DNA of 55,966 bases, from contig NZ_SLWV01000025.1 in NCBI RefSeq assembly GCF_004345705.1, positions 1-55,966 of the forward strand, written 5' to 3'. The notes beneath the pieces were generated by a model, which was not told the DNA's origin, made no database searches, and saw nothing but the letters and a program-made list of their open reading frames with translations. Both the position numbers and the translations under genes were made by a program. The stretch is from Marinisporobacter balticus (GTDB lineage: Bacteria; Bacillota; Clostridia; Peptostreptococcales; Thermotaleaceae). This document shows, piece by piece, positions 1 to 7,840 of the stretch (positions are counted from its first letter, which is position 1; each line of letters opens with the position of its first letter).

Positions 1-373
1 CTGAAATAGATCCTTCCCCTATTACACTGCAGTTTTCCAAAGTTATTCCATATGCATTACCAACAAAAGCACCCATGTTATTTTTACCATTTGAAACAAT
101 GTTAATATTTTCAATGGTTAGATTTTTAATAACTGAATCTTTAGCAATTGAAAATAACCCTCTAGATTCATGGGTATTTCCTGTGATCTTGAGGTTTTTA
201 ATAGAATGATCATTTCCATCAAGTGTACCTGTAAATGGAGTAGTGCTACTGCCTATCGGCATCCATTCTTCATTTTCTAAGTCAATATCTTTCAATAATA
301 TATAAGATGCACTTAAATTGTTTTTTATATTTTTCAAATCCTCTTTAGTTATAATTGGTATTATACGAGACAT
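1..373 (-). CDS. GLUG-like repeat surface/phage protein, N-terminal part
   Basis: The gene starts with ATG at 373 and runs off the left edge, so only about 124 codons are visible. The start is fixed by an AGGAGG-type ribosome binding site at 379-384, about five bases upstream. The protein has no signal peptide. It reads as a short lead helix, then YILLKDIDL, then a proline-glycine-threonine stretch (PIGSSTTPFTGTLDGN) and repeated hydrophobic strands (IKNLKI, IKNLTIENINI). This is the pattern of parallel beta-helix GLUG-type modules found in clostridial surface and phage-associated proteins. It is the last visible gene of the leftward lysis cluster, so a tail or adhesion role is plausible. Family assignment is by pattern only. 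Confidence 0.6.
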   Translation of the reverse strand, partial: MSRIIPIITKEDLKNIKNNLSASYILLKDIDLENEEWMPIGSSTTPFTGTLDGNDHSIKNLKITGNTHESRGLFSIAKDSVIKNLTIENINIVSNGKNNMGAFVGNAYGITLENCSVIGEGSIS

Positions 374-482
374 TTTTTCCCTCCTTTTATTTTTAGAAAG
401 TAGCTTGTCAAAACTACTTTTATATGCGTACTATTTAAAATTTGTAGTTTTAAGGCTCAAGCATTTAATTCTATATTTTATT

Positions 483-785
483 TTATAAACAATATCGTCT
501 TATAAAATATGAATATCTTTGCTCCAAGCATTTTAACTTTTTACACAACATTTTTATGCTTTGTCTATGTTCTTCAAGATCATAAATTAAATGATTTATA
601 ACATCTTGATTAGATGAACTCTTTATAGCAAAGTTATGTTCATCTTCCTTTTCTCTTAATGTGACGATTTGTCGCATTGTGCGTAATATAGATTGTTTTA
701 GATAGTCATCTGTATAATCTTTACCGTATATATTTAGTAAATTTTTAATACAGTGATAATCATTTCTACAGGTATACACCTCCAT
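483..785 (-). CDS. Small hypothetical protein of the lysis locus
   Basis: The start is taken as ATG at 785 because AGGAGG lies at 792-797 with six-base spacing; a longer reading from 803 has no such site. The product of about 100 residues is charged and helical, with several cysteines (YTCRNDYHC near the N terminus, MLCKKLKCLEQRY near the C terminus). I do not recognise the family. It lies 20 bases after the holin gene on the same strand and is probably co-transcribed. Small accessory genes of unknown role are common beside holin-endolysin cassettes; nothing in the sequence gives a function. Confidence 0.6.
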   Translation of the reverse strand: MEVYTCRNDYHCIKNLLNIYGKDYTDDYLKQSILRTMRQIVTLREKEDEHNFAIKSSSNQDVINHLIYDLEEHRQSIKMLCKKLKCLEQRYSYFIRRYCL

Positions 786-804
786 AAAAAACCTCCTAAA
801 CAAT

Positions 805-1221
805 TTAACTATTTTCTTTAAAAGAAGAGTTATTCTCTTTCAACTTATTTAAGCTAGTCGTAATAAATCTAGGCATAGGAACACCTAAGATAGTCAAATT
901 TTCAGTAATGGATATACCTTCATTAGCAATATAAAAATAACACACCATTGTTCTTAATATGGGTGTGTCTTTAACAAAGATATAATCAAGTTGATTAGCT
1001 AAAATAACTACTACAAAAATCGCACCTTTTTTTAATATACCAATAAAACCTACTTGACTATCTAATTGTTTTAGTTTTATAGATCTCATTACTCCTGACA
1101 TATAGTCTAAAATAATAAAAATAGCTAATATATTAATTACATAATCCCACCCTCCTATTAGACAAGTAAAACTTGTACATAATACTGTCATTAAAGTCAT
1201 AAAAAAACTTTTTAACTCCAT
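805..1221 (-). CDS. Phage holin, TcdE / toxin-secretion type (holin 4_1 family)
   Basis: This protein of 138 residues has at least three hydrophobic segments (about residues 8-22, 26-42 and 65-80). It carries the typical motif of this holin family: a cytoplasmic GVMRSIK stretch, then FYIANEGISITENL and the GVPMPRF turn before a short charged tail. Length and order fit Phage_holin_4_1, which includes TcdE of the Clostridioides difficile toxin locus and many prophage holins. Family members oligomerise in the membrane to release endolysin or large proteins. The start codon lies four bases past the endolysin stop, showing a lysis operon, and the upstream sigma-like gene makes the TcdE/UviB comparison relevant. 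Confidence 0.85.
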   Translation of the reverse strand: MELKSFFMTLMTVLCTSFTCLIGGWDYVINILAIFIILDYMSGVMRSIKLKQLDSQVGFIGILKKGAIFVVVILANQLDYIFVKDTPILRTMVCYFYIANEGISITENLTILGVPMPRFITTSLNKLKENNSSFKENS

Positions 1222-1224
1222 ACT

Positions 1225-1629
1225 CTATCTCCTTTTTCTCATATCCCAAAAATCATATTTTCTTCCTGCCTTATTTACTAATGTTTCTCTAACATCTAAG
1301 TGCGTAAAGGTTTCATAAATGCCTATGCCTGTAAAACCTAGTAATATACCTGCTGATGCTACTTTTTCAGGTGATATTCCTGGTACAGTAATATCTACGG
1401 CCTTCCCTAATAGATGTTGACTTTTGGAACTCCCATCAATTTTTTTATTATACGATGGACTACGATAAGCTGAATTAATAATCACTTGCTTATTAAAATA
1501 ATCTCTTAGTTTTTGTAGCGTATCTAATAATTTTTCATCAATGACTACTTCATTCTTTCCTTCTTTACAAACAAATTCACTAAGTTTAAAATTTTTGCAT
1601 ACTTTAAAATCCTTAAATACTTGAATCAT
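1225..1629 (-). CDS. Endolysin, peptidase M15 (D-Ala-D-Ala carboxypeptidase-like)
   Basis: This is a 134-residue single-domain zinc peptidase of the M15A type. The recognisable core is INSAYRSPSYNKKI, then SKSQHLLGKAVDI, which supplies the His and Asp zinc ligands, and a late HLDVR that supplies the second His. No signal peptide is present, as expected for an endolysin that reaches the wall through a holin. It is followed four bases later by the holin gene. Ribosome binding site GGGAGGG lies just upstream of the ATG at 1629. The family cleaves peptidoglycan stem peptides. It could serve phage lysis or release of a bacteriocin-like product. Confidence 0.85.
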   Translation of the reverse strand: MIQVFKDFKVCKNFKLSEFVCKEGKNEVVIDEKLLDTLQKLRDYFNKQVIINSAYRSPSYNKKIDGSSKSQHLLGKAVDITVPGISPEKVASAGILLGFTGIGIYETFTHLDVRETLVNKAGRKYDFWDMRKRR

Positions 1630-1658
1630 TTTATTCCCTCCCTTCTTTAAGTAAAATA

Positions 1659-1810
1659 TAGTCGATTGTAAAATTCATAAACCACTATTATCAAGGATTC
1701 CAGAATGATATGTTGAAATTTCACCTCTTCTCGTTGATAAGTTTTTAATATTTTTTTATTCAAAACCTTGCTATTACTATGGTCTATTTATACAATTCTA
1801 CAATCGTCTA
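1659..1810. repeat. Imperfect inverted repeat around the endolysin leader
   Basis: About 20 bases at 1659-1678 reappear inverted at 1791-1810 with roughly four mismatches (shared core CGATTGTA). The pair brackets the 5' leader of the endolysin-holin unit. It may be a binding site pair for the late regulator encoded just upstream, or the ends of a tiny insertion; the sequence does not decide between them. Confidence 0.35.
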
Positions 1811-1827
1811 TTAAGTAACATATATAA

Positions 1828-1850
1828 AAACTAGGTATTAAACCTAGTTT
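1828..1850 (-). terminator. Terminator after late regulator gene
   Basis: A perfect nine-base stem (AAACTAGGT and ACCTAGTTT) with a five-base loop lies 20 bases past the stop of the regulator gene at 1871. Flanking A and T runs allow it to work on either strand. It separates the regulator from the endolysin-holin unit, so that unit must have its own promoter in the gap 1630-1827. Confidence 0.65.
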
Positions 1851-1870
1851 TATTTATAGCTGAAATTTTT

Positions 1871-2383
1871 TTAACCTATCTTTTTCTTTGTACTTCTTCT
1901 ACTAACATTAAGTACACTTATCATTTTATCTAATGCCCTATTTTTGATGTCTCTACATTGCCTTTCTTCTATATTTACTTCACAAACAATAATTCTCCAA
2001 ATTTTTTCATCAATATATTTTCTAGTTACTATTTGTTTTTCTAGCTCTGTTAAACTATTCAAAGCATTGTAAATTCTTTTTATAACTCTTTCTAAAATTC
2101 TTTTTTCAAGCTCTAATGTTTTTATCGTTTCTTTTATTTCTAAATTTTTCAACATGTGATTTTCTGTTTTCGAAAAAAGATTCGAATTTTTTATAATTTT
2201 TACATAACTAGCTCCACTTCCTCCAAATTGTTGCAAATCTTCAAGTTCTTCAATCTCGAATTCCATTTCTTTAATTTGGGAGTTGATTTCTTTTAAATTT
2301 TTAAATATGATTTCTAATTTTTTTCTATTTAAATTGAAGCCTTCCAAGTAAGTTGTTAAACACGGTATATGACCTTTATACAT
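1871..2383 (-). CDS. Phage late transcription regulator, sigma-70 region 4-like (RinA/ArpU type)
   Basis: The 170-residue protein is mostly helical with a central coiled coil (about residues 25-110, rich in E, K, L and I). It ends in a module resembling sigma region 4: LNSLTELEKQIVTRKYI, then IEERQCRDIKNRALDKM as the recognition helix. This architecture matches late-gene activators of the RinA/ArpU type in Firmicutes phages. The ATG at 2383 is supported by GAGGTG at 2389-2394. It sits between the sigma-like gene and the lysis genes, all leftward, so control of the lysis unit is likely. A glycine-serine patch (FGGSGASY) interrupts the coiled coil. Confidence 0.65.
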   Translation of the reverse strand: MYKGHIPCLTTYLEGFNLNRKKLEIIFKNLKEINSQIKEMEFEIEELEDLQQFGGSGASYVKIIKNSNLFSKTENHMLKNLEIKETIKTLELEKRILERVIKRIYNALNSLTELEKQIVTRKYIDEKIWRIIVCEVNIEERQCRDIKNRALDKMISVLNVSRRSTKKKIG

Positions 2384-2572
2384 ATTTTCACCTCGTATGC
2401 AAAATATAAATTTTTGTGTTAGAACTTTTTGTTCAATATAATAAACTCTTTGTTAATTTACATTATATTGTAATTATTTATAAAAAACTGGCTTATAAAC
2501 GGCAGTTTTCAGGATGTTTTTCAATAATTTCAAAATTAGTATAATAATACATATCGCAGGATTTAATTTATA

Positions 2573-2668
2573 CTATTTTGAATCTGCTTTGCACCCTGTG
2601 GCAGCTATGCTGATACTAGCCCGTTTAAGCTTCTTTTTTGAATACATAATTTTTCGTTTCTTCTTCAT
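2573..2668 (-). CDS. Possible 31-residue basic peptide between sigma factor and late regulator
   Basis: A short open frame begins MKKKRKIMYSKKKLKRAS and ends ATGCKADSK. Its codons are visibly richer in G and C than the surrounding AT-rich leader, which suggests a conserved coding or structured segment rather than chance. There is no convincing ribosome binding site, so it may be a fragment of a larger lost gene. The single cysteine near the C terminus and the very basic N terminus are the only distinguishing features. I do not recognise it. The gap 2384-2752 holds nothing else that I can support. Confidence 0.3.
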   Translation of the reverse strand: MKKKRKIMYSKKKLKRASISIAATGCKADSK

Positions 2669-2752
2669 CTTATTTTACAGCTTTAATAATATTAAAATTT
2701 TGTGTTACATTGGATATAATGTTTTGATACTTTAATTCTGGTTATTCTTAGC

Positions 2753-3385
2753 TTAGATATCTTTTCTGTTGGTTTTTAAAATATAAGAACTACTGTTAGT
2801 ACTGTCCTTATACCTAGACTGGCGGCTAACTCTATGATCTTTTCTTCCAATCCATTCACCATCACCTCCTATAAAAATTTTCCTTAAATTATTTAAAGCT
2901 CTATTTTTGGCTCTATTAACGGCTTGTCTACTAATTTTTAATATTTGTGCTATATCTTTTTCAGAAAAACCATGTATAAACTCCATAGTAATAATATCTC
3001 GTTGCTGCCTAACTAAGGATTTAATCAATATGAATGTTAAAACAGTATTTTCTGTATCAGCTATGCTTTCATCTGCTAATAGATCGTGGTTTATTTCGAT
3101 ATATTCATTGATCTTGTTTTCATTCTTTTTTAGTAAATCTAGCGTTCTTTTTCTCAAATGCATGTGTATATATTTAGCGATTTGTTTATGATGTGAATCC
3201 TTAAATTTTTCGATATTAATATTTTTTATTAATTTTAGCAGTTCAATAATTAAATCTGTTTCTGCTTCTTCATAGTGTAAACTATTGCTAAGTTTTTTTA
3301 ATGTAGCACTAAAATCTTTTATAATTTTATAAGTAGCATTCTTGTCATTGTTCTTAGCTCTTTTAAACAAATCATATAATTCCAT
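2753..3385 (-). CDS. Sigma-70-family factor with HTH_16-like N terminus (UviA/TcdR-like)
   Basis: The start is placed at ATG 3385 because AGGGGG at 3392-3397 precedes it. The N terminus (MELYDLFKRAKNNDKNATYK...) resembles the helix-turn-helix module seen in clostridial UviA/BotR/TcdR-type factors and in regulators of conjugative elements. A region 4-like helix-turn-helix lies near residues 140-175 (FSEKDIAQILKISRQAVNRAKN). A 35-residue basic tail after GGDGEW is unusual. Group V clostridial sigma factors drive toxin or bacteriocin genes that sit beside a holin, and here a TcdE-type holin is 2 kb downstream on the same strand. A phage sigma factor is the alternative. Assignment to the group is inferred. 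Confidence 0.65.
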   Translation of the reverse strand: MELYDLFKRAKNNDKNATYKIIKDFSATLKKLSNSLHYEEAETDLIIELLKLIKNINIEKFKDSHHKQIAKYIHMHLRKRTLDLLKKNENKINEYIEINHDLLADESIADTENTVLTFILIKSLVRQQRDIITMEFIHGFSEKDIAQILKISRQAVNRAKNRALNNLRKIFIGGDGEWIGRKDHRVSRQSRYKDSTNSSSYILKTNRKDI

Positions 3386-3701
3386 ACTAATCCCCCTTTT
3401 ACAAAAAAAATTAATCATATACTAATTCCAAGCGAATTTGTTACTGTATTTGTAAACGGGTATAATTTGACTTTTTTTGTATTTTTTCGCTAATGTAGTA
3501 TGTGTCTAGGATGTAGATGCAATTTATTTATAAATTAATTGTAATTTTGTTAAATACATAACATATAGGATTATATAAAAAGTAATTTTGCCGAATATAT
3601 GCTTAAATAGACTCTGCTTTGTGAAATCTATCGTTAATTTCCAAGTTAAACGCTATGAAAACCAAATTTAGAACTATTATCCCTAACAGGACTCGTTTTA
3701 T
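3386..3701. other. Intergenic, 316 bases
   Basis: Very AT-rich. It must hold the promoter of the leftward sigma-like gene. I looked for a TcdR-type promoter (TTTACA then CTCTTT) and found only a TTTACA without the partner element. Nothing else is supportable. Confidence 0.4.
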
Positions 3702-3938
3702 ATGTCTGTCTGCTATACTCGATTAATGACTCGTAAAAAAGCTAAACAAAAACATGATCTTGAAAAAATCACCGAAAAATATGATGAGAACACATCTCAG
3801 CCAGCTTTTACTCAAAAAATAAACAGATCTAGCATTCCATACAAGGAAGTAGAAAAAATTTTAGATGTTCTTGTAAAAAGAGAGAAAGATCACACAGCGT
3901 TTATTCTGTGTGATCTTTCTCTTATTTTCCATATGTAA
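3702..3938 (+). pseudogene. Unrecognised short open frame overlapping a terminator
   Basis: A frame of 78 codons without a recognised domain. The middle (KAKQKHDLEKITEKYDEN) is charged and helical. Its last 18 codons are simply the translation of the perfect hairpin at 3881-3922, so if the gene is real its original end has been lost or its stop replaced. No good ribosome binding site precedes either candidate ATG (3702 or 3726). I read it as a gene remnant at the edge of the IS6 debris. Confidence 0.3.
3881..3922. terminator. Strong bidirectional hairpin terminator
   Basis: A perfect 17-base stem (AGAGAAAGATCACACAG and its complement) with an eight-base loop. An A-rich run on the left and TTATTTT on the right allow termination in both directions. 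It isolates the sigma/lysis locus from the IS6 relic. Confidence 0.75.
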
Positions 3939-4182
3939 ATTTCCTTATATTTCCTACTTTATATTTTTCTTTTTCCTTAATTGTTTTCCAACTTGTTCCT
4001 GTAGCAGTAAGTAATTCTAATAGTTTTTGTTTTGTATTTATATTTTTTTCAAATATTAATTTTTTGTGTGCTTTAATAAAAAATCGTGCATTTCATGTTG
4101 TATATACCGGTTCTGGTGCAAAAAAAATATGATATGCTATCATAGTAAAAAAACAAGATCAAGAGTTGTTCATCATGGTAGC

Positions 4183-4732
4183 AAATTCTTCCGAATGAAA
4201 AAATTATCCATTAGAAATAATTTCATTATATGTTTGATGGTATATAAAACTTCCTTTGAGTTATACAAATTTGAAAGAAATGATGCAAGAAAGAGGATTG
4301 CATATCAATCATACAACGATAATGAGATGGGTTCATCAATATATCCCTGAGATAGAAAAGAAAATTAGAAAACATCTGAAACAGACTAATGATTCTTGGC
4401 GAATCAATGAGGCATATATTAAGGTTAAAGGAAAATGTATGTATTTATATAGAGCCGTTGATTCTAGCGGGAATACAATAGATTTCATGTTAAGTGCTAA
4501 AAGAAATACAAGGGCTGCTAAACGATTTTTCATAAAAGCCTTGAGATCTCCACATAATAAAGGAATTAGCGTACTCACTACTGATAAAAATAGGGCTTAT
4601 CCTAATGCTATCAATCAATTAAAGAACAATGTATATTTAAATAGCAATACAAAATTTAGGAAAATCAAGTATTTCAATAATATTGTAGAACAAAATCGTA
4701 ATCACTTAATCTTCTTTTATCACTCTATATAA
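4183..4732 (+). pseudogene. IS6-family transposase, frameshifted, mutated and truncated
   Basis: Two frames together read as an IS6/IS240-type DDE transposase. The first (FFRMKKLSIRNNF to YKTSF, about 4183-4256) breaks and continues in another frame (YTNLKEMMQERGL...TTIMRWVHQY). The first catalytic Asp, normally in WRxDETYIK, is Asn here (WRINEAYIK). The second (LTTDKNRAYP) is kept, and the sequence stops after NNIVEQNRN. No start codon remains, and the 3' end is cut where the resolvase gene begins on the other strand. The element cannot be active. It records an insertion followed by deletion during arrival of the resolvase segment. Confidence 0.8.
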
Positions 4733-5257
4733 AGTAGATCGTGATATTCCTAGCGCTTTACATATATCCTTCACAGGAATATTTTTAGCAGCCATCATCG
4801 TTTTAGCCATAGCTACCTTTTTACCATCCATTAACTTTGGACGCCCACCAACTCTTCCTCTAGCTCTTGCAGCTGTAAGACCCGCTTGCGTTCTTTCGCG
4901 TATTATATCTTTTTCAAATTCAGCAAGTGCTGCAAAAATATGAAATACTAATTTCCCTGTACTCGTTGTCGTATCGATATTCTCTTTCAAGCTAATAAAG
5001 CCTACTCCATCTTCATCTAAATTTTCTACCAACTCTATAAGATGTTTTAATGATCTTCCTGCTCGATCTAGTTTCCAAACAACAAGTGTGTCTCCTTTTC
5101 TTAATTGATCTAAAGCTTTATCAAATTCTGGACGTTCTTTTTTGGCACCTGTTATTTTATCCGTATATATTTTTTCACAAGCATTTTCTTTCAGTGCATC
5201 AATTTGCAAATCTAAATTTTGATCTTTAGTAGAAACTCTTGCATATCCGATTTTCAA
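4706..5257 (-). CDS. Serine recombinase, resolvase/invertase family
   Basis: An intact 183-residue small serine recombinase. The catalytic N-terminal domain (about residues 1-140) begins KIGYARVSTKDQN with the nucleophilic Ser at position 9, followed by WKLDRAGRSLKHL with the active-site arginines. A C-terminal helix-turn-helix (DICKALGISRSTLYRVI) ends the protein. The start is TTG at 5257, preceded by AAGGGGATGAG. Such enzymes resolve cointegrates or multimers at a nearby res site, or invert DNA. The AT-rich leader to the right (5258-5590) would be the expected res location but no repeats could be confirmed. Its 3' end overlaps the IS6 relic by 27 bases. Confidence 0.9.
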   Translation of the reverse strand: MKIGYARVSTKDQNLDLQIDALKENACEKIYTDKITGAKKERPEFDKALDQLRKGDTLVVWKLDRAGRSLKHLIELVENLDEDGVGFISLKENIDTTTSTGKLVFHIFAALAEFEKDIIRERTQAGLTAARARGRVGGRPKLMDGKKVAMAKTMMAAKNIPVKDICKALGISRSTLYRVIKED

Positions 5258-5609
5258 AATCTCATCCCCTTTTGTATAATTATCAAGTATATTGTATCAA
5301 AATATAATCGTTTTTGAAATATAGTTTTTGAGATGAGTTTTAATACATTTTCTTGCATTTTTTGTGTTAAATTTGATATGAAAATCAGTTGTATCATAAT
5401 CGGTCGTTTTTGGTGCACGTAAAAATACTGTTTCAAATTTAAAAAAATATTTACATGTATTATTTATCACAACATTGGGTAAAAAATAAATAGAGAGAAT
5501 TATCATTGATTGATATTTTCAAATTAGATACTTGACTTATGATTAACTCAATGATAATCTTTAGTTAATAAAAGCATTAAGTTGGTTTTTCATGTGCGTG
5601 GTAAAAAAA
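5258..5609. other. Intergenic leader of the resolvase, possible res site
   Basis: AT-rich, without a supportable gene; short frames here have no ribosome binding site. Several imperfect repeats such as TTGATACAATATA and TTGTATCATAA occur at 5270-5400. In resolvase systems the recombination site usually lies directly upstream of the gene, so this is where one would look. Confidence 0.3.
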
Positions 5610-5637
5610 GAGATACAGGAAGGGGTTCCTGTATCTC
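5610..5637. terminator. Bidirectional terminator
   Basis: A perfect 12-base stem (GAGATACAGGAA and complement) with a four-base loop, an A7 run on the left and a T-rich run on the right. On the minus strand it lies about 140 bases past the small hydrophobic peptide gene, a position typical of the end of a toxin mRNA with a long untranslated tail. Confidence 0.75.
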
Positions 5638-5775
5638 ATTCTTTTTTGTAAGCTTCTACTTACTCCACAATCGTTATATAAACTGACCTGCTGTGTGGTA
5701 TCCAGCTATTTAAGTCCTTGCTATTGGGTAGATAACATTATAGACTTCATGTAGAGTTTTCAAAGCTTCATCTTC

Positions 5776-5883
5776 CTACTTAAGCATTAAATATAGCATT
5801 ATGGCTGCTATAATCATGCTTATAATAGTACTTGTATTAGCTATTATTTGCAAATTACTCAGCCACTGCTTTTGGTTTTTCAT
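5776..5883 (-). CDS. 35-residue membrane peptide, possible type I toxin
   Basis: The frame begins MKNQKQWLSNLQ and continues with one hydrophobic helix (about residues 12-33, IIANTSTIISMIIAAIMLYL) ending in LMLK. It is preceded by AAGAGGTGG seven bases from the ATG. That ribosome binding site lies in a seven-base stem (see 5889-5912). After the stop is a tail of about 140 bases ending in a strong terminator. Small single-helix peptides with hidden ribosome binding sites and long 3' tails are typical of type I toxin-antitoxin toxins (TxpA, Fst and holin-like families). I could not locate an antisense promoter with confidence. It might also be a simple accessory membrane peptide. Confidence 0.5.
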   Translation of the reverse strand: MKNQKQWLSNLQIIANTSTIISMIIAAIMLYLMLK

Positions 5884-5888
5884 ATAAA

Positions 5889-5912
5889 CCACCTCTTCTT
5901 TAGTTGAGGTAG
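5889..5912 (-). promoter_or_regulatory. Hairpin hiding the ribosome binding site of the 35-residue peptide
   Basis: In the mRNA sense, CTACCTC pairs with GAGGTGG across a ten-base loop, with one G-U pair. GAGGTGG is the ribosome binding site of the gene starting at 5883, so translation should be inhibited unless the stem opens. This matches the behaviour of many type I toxin messages. Confidence 0.5.
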
Positions 5913-6217
5913 TCAGTAGGACTTCCAAAATACAAAATATGTACTTTGTAAAAGTATCTTACCATTGATAATTTGTGATGTCAAAATAAAAGCATTACAA
6001 CATGCGTTAAACACACGGTTTATGTAAAAAATAAATAAGTTATAAAAAAACAATTTAAAAATCTTTCAGCAAAATATTTTTCTGTAATATTTTGCAATTT
6101 TTGTATTGTTTTGTATTGTTTTGTATTTTTTGGAATACATCGAGTGAAATATGTTATATTATATTTAGACAAAATCAGCGATAAGTGAATGGATTTAAAA
6201 AATAAGGAGGAATTATT
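5913..6217. other. Intergenic, promoters for the peptide (left) and secreted protein (right)
   Basis: AT-rich. A three-fold run of TTTTGTATTG at about 6108-6130 is a short tandem repeat just upstream of the likely promoter for the secreted protein (TATATTATATTTAGACA region at 6152-6172). No gene seen. Confidence 0.35.
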
Positions 6218-6616
6218 ATGAAAAAGAAAATTATATCTTTGTTTTTAGTACTAACGTTTGTATTTGCTCTTAGTATTACTTCTTTTGCTAGTTCTCATTA
6301 CGCAGATGTTTATAGTTTTAGCAATATTCAACCTCGTGAAGAACGAGTTGTTAAAACTCTAGAAGCTAGAGATCTTCAAAAGTTTAAAAGCTACAGCAAT
6401 ATATATATTGGTACTGTTGAGGTAGAAGGCAACAATCTTAAATATGATTTACGGCTAAAAGGACCAAGTCTAAGTATTGGCACTGACTATTTCGCAACGC
6501 CATATAGTATGCATTATTGTGGACAACCATTCGATGGTAATGGTCCTTACCGCCTAATAATAAAAAACAAGGGGGGTTCTCCGATTTCAGGAAGACTAAT
6601 CTTAATAGCAAATTAA
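6218..6616 (+). CDS. Small secreted protein of unknown function
   Basis: A 132-residue protein with a clear signal peptide: KKK, a hydrophobic core (IISLFLVLTFVFALSITS) and an FAS-S cleavage zone near residue 25. The mature part of about 107 residues is rich in beta-type residues and contains one cysteine (HYCGQPF), so no disulfide within one chain. Ribosome binding site AAGGAGG precedes the ATG. The end (GPYRLIIKNKGGSPISGRLIL) resembles the strand pattern of small beta-sandwich exoproteins. I do not recognise the family. Its signal peptide is very close to that of the PPC-domain protein at 7841-8269, suggesting a common origin of the leaders. Confidence 0.7.
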   Translation: MKKKIISLFLVLTFVFALSITSFASSHYADVYSFSNIQPREERVVKTLEARDLQKFKSYSNIYIGTVEVEGNNLKYDLRLKGPSLSIGTDYFATPYSMHYCGQPFDGNGPYRLIIKNKGGSPISGRLILIAN

Positions 6617-6734
6617 TATTTAATCCAATATCGTTGATTTTGTTAAAACCAAGAATGGCAAGTTCCTTCCATTCTTTTAATTCCTGTTCTTTTTCTAGTT
6701 TTTCTATTTTCTGTTTTTGTGTCTCTTTTGCCAT
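6438..6734 (-). CDS. Doubtful small gene convergent with the secreted protein
   Basis: ATG at 6734 follows GTAGGGGGAG and opens a frame starting MAKETQKQKIEKLEKEQELKEWKE, a charged coiled-coil start typical of small phage or plasmid proteins. The first 40 codons lie in free DNA, but the rest runs antisense through the secreted-protein gene and looks unlike a protein there. The likely story is a gene whose 3' part was replaced when the secreted-protein segment arrived. Real expression is uncertain. Confidence 0.3.
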   Translation of the reverse strand: MAKETQKQKIEKLEKEQELKEWKELAILGFNKINDIGLNINLLLRLVFLKSENPPCFLLLGGKDHYHRMVVHNNAYYMALRNSQCQYLDLVLLAVNHI

Positions 6735-6897
6735 TACTCCCCCTACTTTCATAAATTAATTTATGAAAAAAGATTAAAGCTTTGGGTTGTAAAAAAAGAG
6801 TATGATTTTATCCTACTCACATTTGCTAAATTATTCTTTAATGCTATTATCACAAATTTTGCTATATAGACACTTCGTAATTTAAGAATATTATAAA

Positions 6898-7554
6898 TTA
6901 ACCATATTGCTTGATATTTTTACCTAAATAAATAAATCCATTTGATTTATTACCATTCATTGTTGTATATGTAACTGTTTCGAATTTTATATTATTAAAA
7001 TCTAATGTAATTGCTTCTATCCAACTTGAATAGTGATGCCTAAGCACAGCTCCCTCTGGCAATTCAAAAACACCATATTTCTTATATTTATCTTTATATA
7101 TTTTATATCTTTTCACATTTCTTTCATCTGTATTTAGCAAAAAATCATTTATATATAATATTCCATTTGGCTTTAATACTCTTTCTATTTCATTAATAAG
7201 AAAAATTTGGTCATTATCATCAGCTATACAAGTTAATACAGCAAATAAAATTATTGCATCAAAGCTATTATCTTCATATGGTATTTTTTTATTTTCTTGT
7301 ACGATTAAACTTAACCATGGAAATTGTTCTCTTCCTCTTTCAATCATTCTGTCTGAAAAATCTATTCCACATAAATTTTTAAATCCTTTAGAATATAGTT
7401 CATTTAATGTTCTTCCATAACCACATCCAACATCTAAAATTCTATCTTCAATATCAACAAAATCGGCAAATAATTCAGTTTGAAATGGTGTTGTAAACTC
7501 TTTATCATTAGCTACTTTATTCCAATAGTCTTTTTGATTTTTTATTAAATCCAT
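6898..7554 (-). CDS. Class I SAM-dependent methyltransferase
   Basis: The start is ATG 7554, supported by AAGGAGG; a longer reading lacks a site. The 218-residue protein is a Rossmann methyltransferase. Motif I is ILDVGCGYGRTLNEL (about residues 38-52), the acidic end of strand 2 is CGIDFSDRMIERG, motif II/III is SFDAIILFAVLTC, and LKPNGILYINDF is the usual post-motif. The C terminus (HHYSSWIEAI...FIYLG) fits the ubiE/BioC-like small-molecule group. The substrate cannot be read from the sequence. It is monocistronic between two secreted-protein genes. Confidence 0.85.
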   Translation of the reverse strand: MDLIKNQKDYWNKVANDKEFTTPFQTELFADFVDIEDRILDVGCGYGRTLNELYSKGFKNLCGIDFSDRMIERGREQFPWLSLIVQENKKIPYEDNSFDAIILFAVLTCIADDNDQIFLINEIERVLKPNGILYINDFLLNTDERNVKRYKIYKDKYKKYGVFELPEGAVLRHHYSSWIEAITLDFNNIKFETVTYTTMNGNKSNGFIYLGKNIKQYG

Positions 7555-7749
7555 TACGAAAGTCCTCCTTATCATAACATTAATTCATAATTGGTTTAGA
7601 TATTTTTCTAAGAATTGTGAAATTATTCCAATGAGTAATTAACAGAAATTTCATTATATAATTAGTTCGAAATATTCTACAACGAATTAACCTAACAGTT
7701 AATGCTATTTTTTATATTCCTATTCTTATTTTCTTAATAATAAATGTAA

Positions 7750-7775
7750 ATAAGCAGGGAATAATCCCTGCTTAT
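7750..7775. terminator. Terminator after PPC-domain gene
   Basis: Perfect 11-base stem (ATAAGCAGGGA and complement), four-base loop. It lies about 65 bases past the stop at 7841 and also faces the methyltransferase promoter region. Confidence 0.6.
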
Positions 7776-7840
7776 CTATGTTAAATAAAAATCATCAATA
7801 ACTTAAATACACTAATGTTTTTTGAATATCTTAATTGAAA

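Noticed and set aside
2514..2735. 73-codon hydrophobic frame on the plus strand
   Set aside because: No ribosome binding site; it is antisense to a better small frame and runs through a leader region with T-rich DNA.
5254..5506. Two overlapping short frames upstream of the resolvase
   Set aside because: AT-rich chance frames with no ribosome binding site; the region fits a promoter or res site better.
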